Shown: piece by piece, positions 55,571 to 62,992 of the stretch
Position numbering within the stretch: the stretch's first letter is position 1
Layout of the letters: every line of letters begins with the position of its first letter
NCBI RefSeq assembly: GCF_024642105.1
Contig: NZ_JAHEBT010000001.1
Coordinates: forward strand, 62,001-126,000
Direction: 5' to 3'
DNA length: 64,000 bases
Origin: Flavobacterium sp.
GTDB taxonomy: Bacteria > Bacteroidota > Bacteroidia > Flavobacteriales > Flavobacteriaceae
Notes under the pieces: model-generated
Database searches by the model: none
Told to the model about the DNA's origin: nothing
The model's input: the letters and a program-made list of their open reading frames with translations, nothing else
Made by a program: the position numbers and the translations under genes

Positions 55571-58500
55571 ATGAGAAAAATATTACTCTTAATTTGCTTT
55601 TTAATGTCTGTAGTGACATTTGCTCAAAATAATGGAATTACCTATCAAGCAGTTATTTATAGCGCTAGTGGTGAATCAATTCCAGGAATTCAAAATCCTA
55701 ATTCACCTTTAGTAAACAAAGCCATTTGTTTGCAGTTTAGTGTTATTGATGAGAGTAGCCAAACAGAATATCAAGAAAAAGTTACAATTACTACTGATGA
55801 TTTTGGGATGGTAAATTTAATTATTGGAAACGGAACCCAAACAGGAGGTTATGCTAGTTCATTTAACTCCATAGTTTGGTCGAATTCTAAGAAATATTTA
55901 AAAGTAAGTTTAGATCAATCTGGTGCTTGTTCGACATTTGAAGAAATTAGCAATCAATTGTTAACTTATGTCCCATTTGCTTTAGTAGCTGATAGTGCGG
56001 CATCTGTATCAGGAATTGTGGGAATCGCTCACGGAGGAACTAACGCTACAACTGTAATTGGTGCAAAAACTAACTTACAATTGCAGAATGTGGACAATAC
56101 AAGTGATTTAAACAAACCTATTTCTACTGCTACACAAACAGCATTGAATTTAAAAGCCCCAATCAACAATCCTATTTTTACAGGAACGGTTTCTGGGGTT
56201 ACTCAAGGAATGGTAGGTTTAGGGAATGTAGACAATACTTCAGATGTAAACAAACCTATCTCTATAGCTACACAAACAGCATTGAATTTAAAAGCTCCAA
56301 TCAACAATCCTATTTTTACGGGAACGGTTTCAGGAATCACAAAAGCAATGGTAGGTTTAGGTAATATAGATAATACAAGTGATTTGAACAAACCTATCTC
56401 TACTGCTACACAAACCACTTTAAATTCTAAAGTAGACAAAGTAGTAGGCAAGAATTTATCAACAGAAGATTTTACTACTGCAGAAAAAACGAAGTTAGCA
56501 GCTATTTCAGGTTTGAATACAGGGGATCAAGATTTGAGTAGTTATGCAACTTTAACTAATTTGAGTACTAAAGTTGACAAGGTAGTTGGAAAGGATTTAT
56601 CTACGAATGACTTTACAACAGCTGAGAAAACGAAGTTAGCAGCTATTTCGGGTGTGAATACAGGGGATCAAGATTTGAGTAGTTATGCAACTTTAACTAA
56701 TTTGAGTACTAAAGTTGACAAGGTAGTAGGAAAGGATTTATCTACGAATGACTTTACAACGGCTGAGAAAACGAAGTTAGCAGCTATTTCAGGTGTGAAT
56801 ACAGGGGACCAAGATTTGAGTAGTTATGCAACTTTAACTAATTTGAGTACGAAAGTTGACAAGGTAGTAGGAAAGGATTTATCTACGAATGACTTTACAA
56901 CGGTTGAGAAAACTAAGTTAGCATCTATTTCAGGTGTGAATACAGGGGATCAAGATTTGAGTAGTTATGCAACTTTAACTAATTTGAGTACTAAAGTTGA
57001 CAAGGTAGTGGGAAAGGATTTATCAACCAATGATTATACAACTGTCGAAAAAAACAAATTGGCAGCCGCAACGGATACCAATACCGTTAGTACTATCGTT
57101 GCAAGAGATGGAAATGGAAATTTTTCGGCTGGTACAATTAGCGCTACTTTAAATGGGAATGCTCTATCTGCTACTCAATCCTCTAACCTAAGTGGTGGAA
57201 GTGTAGGCCAAGTACTCTATCAAACCGCTGCAGGTACAACTGGGTTTATTTCAGGAAATGTTTCTTCCACAAAAAAGTTTTTAAGCGCTACTGGGTCTAA
57301 TGGTGCTGCAACTGCTCCAACTTGGCAGTCATTGACTCCTTCCGATATTGTAGCTTCGTCTTCTACAACAGCAGGATATTTAAATTTTGAGACTGGAGTT
57401 TTTAGTGCTCAAAATTGGACAGAATTAAATTCTCAATGGACTATAACTAGTGGTTGGGCTAATACACGTAATTACAATGGATTGGCTTACCAAGGAAGTT
57501 ATGCAATAATGGCTCCTGAATCACAAGATTTCACGTTACAGAGTTCGCAAGATTTTAACTTGAGATCAGTTTATCTAAAAAGTGATTTTCAAATTACAGC
57601 CACTTCAATAGAGTTTAAAGGTTACAATGCATCTGGAACTTTGATAGGTACAGTTACAGTAAATGTGTCTTCACTAAATCAATTTAGTTTTTCAAATGTT
57701 GCTGTAGCCCTTAATGGAATTAGAAAATTAGTTTTTCACCCAATAGGATACAATCCTAGTAATATGGGAGGTGGAACTTTTGCTTTAGATTATTTTGATA
57801 TCGATGTATTAACTTCTAATAATTTGAATACAGTCAATGGCCTTTTAAAATCAAATGGGAGTGGTTCGATTACAGCTGCTGTAGTAGGAACTGATTATTT
57901 AAGTCCAACAGCATTAACTAGTTTAGTGCCTTATACAGGAGCTACGGGATCGGTTAATTTAGGTTCGTATGATTTGACTGTAAATAGTGTCAAGGTTGGA
58001 TTGGGAGCTGGGGCAAAACCTTCTAATACTTCTGTAGGTGCTAATGCTTTAATTTCAAATACTACAGGTGTGTATAATACAGCATTTGGTAAAGATGCCT
58101 TACAAAACAATGCGGTAGGGGGCTTAAATACAGCTATTGGTAATGCTGCATTGCAAGCAAATACAGGTTCTTTTAATACCGGTTTAGGAAAAGAAGCCTT
58201 ATCAAGTAATACATCTGGAAGCTTTAATACTGCTATCGGAACTGAAGCATTAAGAGGTAATACAACAGGAAATAAAATTACTACTTTAGGTTATCAAGCC
58301 GAAGTGGCTAGTGGAAATTTAACTAATGCAACTGCAATTGGGTCAGGAGCTGTTGTTTCTACTAGCAACACCATTCAATTAGGAGATACTGGAGTCACTA
58401 ATGTGAATACCTATGGTTCTATAACAGCTAATGCAGCGATTAGTAATGAGATAACAGCAGATTTTACTATTGATGTTACTAATGTAGAGCAATATAAAGG

Positions 58501-58744
58501 AAAGGTAATAATATGTAATCCATCTAACCCTATCACCATTACTTTTGCTACAGGCTTGCCAATAGGGTTTAATTGTATGATTTTACAAAAAAGCGCCGAT
58601 GCTAATAAAATCAATCTAACAGGAGGTTCGGGGGTTACAATGAAAAATAGAAATAATTATACTGCAACAGCAGGTAACTATGCTATCGCAACAATTGTAA
58701 GTATTGGAGGAGATATCATGGTGACAGCGGGAGATATGCAATAA
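55571..58744 (+). CDS. Large surface fibre/adhesin-like protein with phage-tail-type repeats
   Basis: 1057 residues. Signal peptide (MRKILLLICFLMSVVTFAQ). Residues about 20-145 are the Bacteroidetes N-terminal module (GITYQAVIYSASG, LLTYVPFALVADSA). Then come phage-tail-fibre-type modules: about 2.6 copies of a 46-residue unit (VDNTSDLNKPISTATQTAL) at about 173-285, and about 4.5 copies of a 47-residue unit (KVDKVVGKDLSTNDFTT) at about 287-500. A lectin-like beta region (about 595-745) and a YadA-like head (NTSVGANALISNTTG) at about 818-895 follow. No T9SS tag is visible. Confidence 0.88.
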   Translation: MRKILLLICFLMSVVTFAQNNGITYQAVIYSASGESIPGIQNPNSPLVNKAICLQFSVIDESSQTEYQEKVTITTDDFGMVNLIIGNGTQTGGYASSFNSIVWSNSKKYLKVSLDQSGACSTFEEISNQLLTYVPFALVADSAASVSGIVGIAHGGTNATTVIGAKTNLQLQNVDNTSDLNKPISTATQTALNLKAPINNPIFTGTVSGVTQGMVGLGNVDNTSDVNKPISIATQTALNLKAPINNPIFTGTVSGITKAMVGLGNIDNTSDLNKPISTATQTTLNSKVDKVVGKNLSTEDFTTAEKTKLAAISGLNTGDQDLSSYATLTNLSTKVDKVVGKDLSTNDFTTAEKTKLAAISGVNTGDQDLSSYATLTNLSTKVDKVVGKDLSTNDFTTAEKTKLAAISGVNTGDQDLSSYATLTNLSTKVDKVVGKDLSTNDFTTVEKTKLASISGVNTGDQDLSSYATLTNLSTKVDKVVGKDLSTNDYTTVEKNKLAAATDTNTVSTIVARDGNGNFSAGTISATLNGNALSATQSSNLSGGSVGQVLYQTAAGTTGFISGNVSSTKKFLSATGSNGAATAPTWQSLTPSDIVASSSTTAGYLNFETGVFSAQNWTELNSQWTITSGWANTRNYNGLAYQGSYAIMAPESQDFTLQSSQDFNLRSVYLKSDFQITATSIEFKGYNASGTLIGTVTVNVSSLNQFSFSNVAVALNGIRKLVFHPIGYNPSNMGGGTFALDYFDIDVLTSNNLNTVNGLLKSNGSGSITAAVVGTDYLSPTALTSLVPYTGATGSVNLGSYDLTVNSVKVGLGAGAKPSNTSVGANALISNTTGVYNTAFGKDALQNNAVGGLNTAIGNAALQANTGSFNTGLGKEALSSNTSGSFNTAIGTEALRGNTTGNKITTLGYQAEVASGNLTNATAIGSGAVVSTSNTIQLGDTGVTNVNTYGSITANAAISNEITADFTIDVTNVEQYKGKVIICNPSNPITITFATGLPIGFNCMILQKSADANKINLTGGSGVTMKNRNNYTATAGNYAIATIVSIGGDIMVTAGDMQ
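56087..56428 (+). repeat. 138-bp tandem repeats in the fibre gene
   Basis: The unit begins at 56087, 56225 and 56363, exactly 138 bp apart (46 codons), with the last copy partial. Encodes the VDNTSDLNKPISTATQTAL module. Confidence 0.85.
56429..57070 (+). repeat. 141-bp near-identical tandem repeats in the fibre gene
   Basis: Copies begin at 56429, 56570, 56711, 56852 and 56993, exactly 141 bp (47 codons) apart. Copies two to four are almost identical at the DNA level, consistent with recent amplification and possible copy-number change. Confidence 0.92.
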
Positions 58745-58781
58745 ATTGATTTTAAAATTAAAATAAGAACTAAAATATAAT

Positions 58782-60278
58782 ATGATGATTATGAAAAAAA
58801 GCATACTAATAATGATTTTATTTGTTGCAGTAACTTTTAAAAGTTCAGCAAATAACTTAATAATGGGTACTCCTACAGTTAATGGAAGTACAGTTTCGTT
58901 TACAATTAAATGGGATAATAGTTGGAAAGTAAGCACAGGCCCCTCAAATTGGGATGCAGTTTGGGTTTTTGTAAAAAGACAAACTTGTGTTAGTAGCGCA
59001 ACAAGTCCATGGATACACGCTGATTTAGCCGCTTCAGGACATACCGTGACGGGATCCCAACTTCAAGTGGATGCTGTTTCTGATAATAAGGGAGTTTTTA
59101 TTAGAAGAAATGCAGCTGGTTTAGGGAATATAAATCAAGCCACGGTAACTTTAACACTTGCTTCCGCCATAGGTTCAGATAATATTGGTGTTTATGGAAT
59201 AGAAATGGTAAATATTCCTCAAGGACAATTTTATATAGGAGATGGAAGATCTGATCTTCGTGCTTTTACAGATGGGAATACCAATAATCCAAAATTAATT
59301 GATGCAACTATTCAGTCCAATGGTTTGGGGGCAGCTTCCAATTATCAAAAGCAAAGTTTAGGGTCATCAAATAATTTACCTGCTACTTTTCCTTTGGGTT
59401 ACAATCGTTTTTATTGTATGAAATATGAAATTACAGCAGGTCAATATGTTGCGTTTTTGAATACTTTAACGTACAAACAACAATTGCGTATGCAACGCGA
59501 TTATAATCCTAATGTAACACCACCAACTTCTGCTACAGGAACTCAGTTTCATTGTTGGCCTTGTGGAAACAGATCGGCAAATATTGTAATTGCTACTCCT
59601 GCACAATCAGTAACTCAAATCTCTCCTGCTGTATATGCTAACGATTTTGACAATGATGGAGTGTATGATGAAGATGCCGATGGTTTAGGACTACCTGTAG
59701 TATTGAATATGAAAAATTTCTTTGCTTTTTTGGATTGGGCAGCCATTCGACCAATGACCGAATTTGAATATGAAAAAGTGTGTAGAGGACCTAATACTCC
59801 AGTGATTAATGAGTTTGCTTGGGGATCTACAGATATGTTCAGGGAATTCGATATGGTAGATCGTGGGAAATCTACAGAATATAATAGAAAATCAGGTTTA
59901 GGTCCAGCAAATTGTGGTATAGACACTTTATTTAGAACTGGAATGTTTGCTACTGCAACTTCTGATAGAATTCATGCTGGAGCAACCTATTATGGAGTTT
60001 TAGATATGACAGGAGGCGTTTGGGAATCTTGCATTGGAGGATGGAGTGTAGATTTTTCAGGATTTACTACTGCTAATGGAGATGGAAATTTGTATGAAAA
60101 TGGTGATTCAAGTAATAATGGATCTACTGATATGCCGGAATGGATATCGAATAAAATCACGGTTAGAGGAGGAGGTGCAAATTGGCAAGATGTTTGGCAA
60201 GCGGTATCTCCTAGGAACTGGGTTAATATTGATTCTTATGGTCATTATCAAGGAGGTAGAGGAGTCCGTTCTTATTAA
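58782..60278 (+). CDS. Secreted SUMF1/formylglycine-generating-enzyme-fold protein
   Basis: 498 residues. Signal peptide ending near SSANN. Residues about 20-145 form a beta domain. The rest is SUMF1-like: GQFYIGDG, FYCMKYEITAGQYVAFLNTL, EFEYEKVCRGPN, DMTGGVWESCIGGW and the end NWVNIDSYGHYQGGRGVRSY. Gliding proteins GldJ/GldK share this fold in Bacteroidetes without being enzymes. The paired catalytic cysteines of true formylglycine enzymes are not evident, so a structural role is more likely. Confidence 0.88.
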   Translation: MMIMKKSILIMILFVAVTFKSSANNLIMGTPTVNGSTVSFTIKWDNSWKVSTGPSNWDAVWVFVKRQTCVSSATSPWIHADLAASGHTVTGSQLQVDAVSDNKGVFIRRNAAGLGNINQATVTLTLASAIGSDNIGVYGIEMVNIPQGQFYIGDGRSDLRAFTDGNTNNPKLIDATIQSNGLGAASNYQKQSLGSSNNLPATFPLGYNRFYCMKYEITAGQYVAFLNTLTYKQQLRMQRDYNPNVTPPTSATGTQFHCWPCGNRSANIVIATPAQSVTQISPAVYANDFDNDGVYDEDADGLGLPVVLNMKNFFAFLDWAAIRPMTEFEYEKVCRGPNTPVINEFAWGSTDMFREFDMVDRGKSTEYNRKSGLGPANCGIDTLFRTGMFATATSDRIHAGATYYGVLDMTGGVWESCIGGWSVDFSGFTTANGDGNLYENGDSSNNGSTDMPEWISNKITVRGGGANWQDVWQAVSPRNWVNIDSYGHYQGGRGVRSY

Positions 60279-60289
60279 TCGTGCTAGAT

Positions 60290-60796
60290 ATGAATAGAAT
60301 AATCGTTATATTCTTTCTTTTTTTTGGACTTAATTTTGTTCAAGCTCAAATTAATTTACCTGCAATGAGAGGTTTGATTAATTCTAAACCAGATCAAATT
60401 TTTACTATGTTTTCCGGAGGAAAAGGCTATGGTACTGCACAAAGTACTAGTGTGCAGCAGGTTTGTAGTCCTTTCGTAGTAGAATCAATTTATTATGGAG
60501 GTGAAGGATATGGATCACAAAATAATTTAGTTGTTCAATCTGCTTGTTCTCCTCAGTTAGTAGAGTCAATTTATTATGGAGGTGAAGGATATGGTAGTCA
60601 AGATAACGTACTTTCACAATCTATTTGTGCTGCAGTGCCTGTTGAGTCCATCTATTATGGAGGTCAAGGTCGAGGGACTAGTGAAGTAGTTATCATTCAA
60701 TCTTTATGTTCACCTCCATCCGTAGAGTCTATATATATTGGAGGATTTGGTTTTGGAGACCAACAACAAAGAGTAATTCAAACTATTTGTCAATAG
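60290..60796 (+). CDS. Secreted protein of five 27-residue Gly-Gly/Cys repeats
   Basis: 168 residues from MNRIIVIFFLFFGL. A GTG nine bases earlier is also in frame but less likely. Signal peptide ends near VQAQ. About residues 37-168 are five tandem copies of a 27-residue unit with consensus ESIYYGGEGYGSQ-x6-QSxCSPxxV, each with GGxGxG and one Cys near the end. No named family recognised. There is no T9SS tag. Gene end is followed by a terminator. Confidence 0.8.
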   Translation: MNRIIVIFFLFFGLNFVQAQINLPAMRGLINSKPDQIFTMFSGGKGYGTAQSTSVQQVCSPFVVESIYYGGEGYGSQNNLVVQSACSPQLVESIYYGGEGYGSQDNVLSQSICAAVPVESIYYGGQGRGTSEVVIIQSLCSPPSVESIYIGGFGFGDQQQRVIQTICQ

Positions 60797-60806
60797 TTTT
60801 AAACAT

Positions 60807-60840
60807 AAAATAAGCTGTCTATTGAGACAGCTTATTTTTT
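60807..60840 (+). terminator. Terminator of the surface locus
   Basis: AAAATAAGCTGTCT, ATTG loop, AGACAGCTTATTTT, then T run. Confidence 0.9.
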
Positions 60841-60869
60841 TATTAGTTATATTTACAAAAAACAAAATC

Positions 60870-61454
60870 ATGAAACTAGCTACTCTAACCTGTTGTATCG
60901 CATTTCTTTTTTGTTGCCAAAACAAAGCTCAAAATGCAATGGCAACGACTACTAATTCTACTGAAACTATGACCAAACAATCCATTCATCAATTTAAAGT
61001 GACCGATTTATCTGGTAATACTTTTGATTTTGCCTCATTGAAAGGGAAGAAGATTATGGTAGTCAATACTGCTTCTAAATGTGGTTTGACCCCACAGTAT
61101 AAAGATTTAGAAGCCTTGTATAAAACATACAAAGACAAAGGTTTTGTTATCGTTGGATTTCCAGCCAATAATTTTGCTTCGCAAGAACCAGGAACTAATG
61201 AAGAGATTGCGCAATTTTGTCAATTGAATTACGGAGTAAGTTTTCCTATGATGTCAAAAGTTTCGGTAAAAGGAAGTGATATGTGCGAGGTGTATCAGTT
61301 TTTAACGCAACAATCTAAAAACGGTTTGCAAGATTCTGAAGTGGAATGGAATTTTCAAAAATACTTGTTGAATGAAAATGGGGAGTTGGAGAAAGTAATT
61401 TCGCCTAGAACCAAACCATTAGATGAAAAAATTGTCAATTGGGTTAAAGGGTAA
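60870..61454 (+). CDS. Glutathione peroxidase (thiol-based)
   Basis: 194 residues from MKLATLTCCIAFLFCC. A longer start (16 codons upstream) lies in the terminator region. Catalytic Cys in NTASKCGLTPQY (Cys instead of selenocysteine), then FPANNFASQEPG and WNFQKYLL complete the family tetrad. The N-terminal LFCCQNK resembles a lipobox, suggesting a membrane-anchored periplasmic enzyme. Most bacterial forms use thioredoxin to reduce hydroperoxides. Confidence 0.94.
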   Translation: MKLATLTCCIAFLFCCQNKAQNAMATTTNSTETMTKQSIHQFKVTDLSGNTFDFASLKGKKIMVVNTASKCGLTPQYKDLEALYKTYKDKGFVIVGFPANNFASQEPGTNEEIAQFCQLNYGVSFPMMSKVSVKGSDMCEVYQFLTQQSKNGLQDSEVEWNFQKYLLNENGELEKVISPRTKPLDEKIVNWVKG

Positions 61455-61477
61455 AATTTTCAATTATAATAGTACAC

Positions 61478-61514
61478 AAAAGAGATTTTCATAAGTTGAA
61501 AATCTCTTTTTTTA
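61478..61514. terminator. Terminator between glutathione peroxidase and dus
   Basis: AAAAGAGATTTTC pairs with GAAAATCTCTTTT around ATAAGTT, then a T run. It can serve the rightward gene, and its A-rich flank could serve the leftward gene. Confidence 0.85.
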
Positions 61515-61517
61515 TTT

Positions 61518-62462
61518 TTATTCAGCAGCTAAAATTTCTTTTACTGCCAATTCGTAATTCCGAATGTTTTTTGTTTTGTTGATTCTCTTCAACACCTTAT
61601 GTGGATTAGAGAAGATAACCGAAAAGTACTCCCACAAATGATGCATCTTCAGCAAAATATGCGCAGGTCCTGAAAGCGATTCGCTATAGCCTTGGTACAA
61701 AGTATTGTGAAAATCACTAAACAACGCTATTTTATTGGCAGGATATTCTGTAGTGTCTTGTTTGATCATACTCGGTAAAAAAGGATCGGAAATTAATCCT
61801 CTACCAATCATCCAATGATCAATACTTGGGAAACGCTCTTGCATTTCCTTAAATTTAGTAACCGAAGTAATGTCCCCGTTATAATATAGTTTGTGCTTGG
61901 TGTTATCAATACATTGCTGAAAAGCATCTAAATGTACCCCACCTTTGTACAGTTGCTTCCCAATACGCGCGTGAATAGCAATGTTTTTTATGGGATATTT
62001 ATCTAAAATGGGTAAGACATCCAGAATTTCTTCAGTAGTATCATAACCCAAACGCATTTTCATTGAAACCAAAATATCCGATTCTGAATGCGCTCTTTCT
62101 AAAATAGTGTTGATTTTTTCGGTATTGCTTATTAAGCCCGAACCCATTCCTGATTTGGTTACCATTGGATAAGGGCAACCTAAATTCCAATTTAACTCTT
62201 TGTAGCCTAATTCTCGTACGTATTTGGCAACAAATAAAAATTCATCTGCATCATTGGTGATTACTTGAGGAATCACTTCTAAACCTACATTATTTTCAGG
62301 TAATAAATCCCTTTCGTAAGACGATTTGATTACCATTTTACCATTCAATCGAATGTAAGGCGAGTAATAGGTGTCGATTCCGCCAAAATAAGTATTGATG
62401 GCGTTTCTAAAACGAAAATCAGTAAATCCTTGTAAAGGAGAGGAGAGTAGGGTAAAATCCAT
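61518..62462 (-). CDS. dus: tRNA-dihydrouridine synthase
   Basis: FMN enzyme that reduces specific tRNA uridines to dihydrouridine. 314 residues from MDFTLLSSPLQGFTDF. A longer reading would run into the next gene. Family motifs: PLQGFTDFRFR at the N-terminus and the catalytic Cys in ELNWNLGCPYPMVTKSGMG. AIHARIGKQLYKG and YNGDITS follow. Close to the DusC branch, but specificity is uncertain. Confidence 0.93.
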   Translation of the reverse strand: MDFTLLSSPLQGFTDFRFRNAINTYFGGIDTYYSPYIRLNGKMVIKSSYERDLLPENNVGLEVIPQVITNDADEFLFVAKYVRELGYKELNWNLGCPYPMVTKSGMGSGLISNTEKINTILERAHSESDILVSMKMRLGYDTTEEILDVLPILDKYPIKNIAIHARIGKQLYKGGVHLDAFQQCIDNTKHKLYYNGDITSVTKFKEMQERFPSIDHWMIGRGLISDPFLPSMIKQDTTEYPANKIALFSDFHNTLYQGYSESLSGPAHILLKMHHLWEYFSVIFSNPHKVLKRINKTKNIRNYELAVKEILAAE

Positions 62463-62494
62463 AGTATTTGTTAGAGAACAAAGATACGATTGTT

Positions 62495-62992
62495 TTATTC
62501 TAAAATGAGTTGCACAAATACAGAATCCAACCATCTATTAAATTTGAACCCTGACTCTTTGATAACACCGACTGTTTTAAATCCGAATTGATGATGGAAG
62601 TCAATACTATTTTGATTTTCGGCATCAATCACGCCAATCATCGTATGTAATCCTTGTTTTTTTGCTAATTGAATCAATTCAGTTAACAATAGTTTTCCAA
62701 TACCTAATCCTTGACTGTTTTGTTGTACATAAACAGAATGCTCAACAGTGAATTTATACGCCTCTCTAAATCGGAATTCGGAGTACATTCCGAAACCAAC
62801 TACTACACCATTATTTTCGGCTACAACCACTGGAAATCCAGCTTGTATTTTGGATTCTAAAATCGATTCTTGTTGGGCTAAACTTCGAATAGAGTAATCG
62901 TACAAAGCTGTAGCATTCAAAATATTATAATTAATAATATCAAGTATTGCTATAGCGTCTGATTTTTGATAATTCCGAATTGTAATTGCCAT
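62495..62992 (-). CDS. GNAT N-acetyltransferase, phosphinothricin-acetyltransferase type
   Basis: 165 residues. N-terminal IRNYQKSDAIAILDIINYNI, the acetyl-CoA loop QQNSQGLGIGKLLLTELI (about 90-107) and ENQNSIDFHHQFGFKTVGVI match Pat/MnaT-like acyltransferases that act on small amino acid-like amines. Its start touches the end of the thioredoxin-like gene (one base overlap), so co-transcribed with it. Substrate unknown. Confidence 0.9.
   Translation of the reverse strand: MAITIRNYQKSDAIAILDIINYNILNATALYDYSIRSLAQQESILESKIQAGFPVVVAENNGVVVGFGMYSEFRFREAYKFTVEHSVYVQQNSQGLGIGKLLLTELIQLAKKQGLHTMIGVIDAENQNSIDFHHQFGFKTVGVIKESGFKFNRWLDSVFVQLILE

Noticed and set aside
55571..58744. Prophage tail fibre
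   Set aside because: The repeats look phage-like, but there are no other phage genes, and the N-terminal signal peptide and YadA-like head fit a bacterial surface protein.
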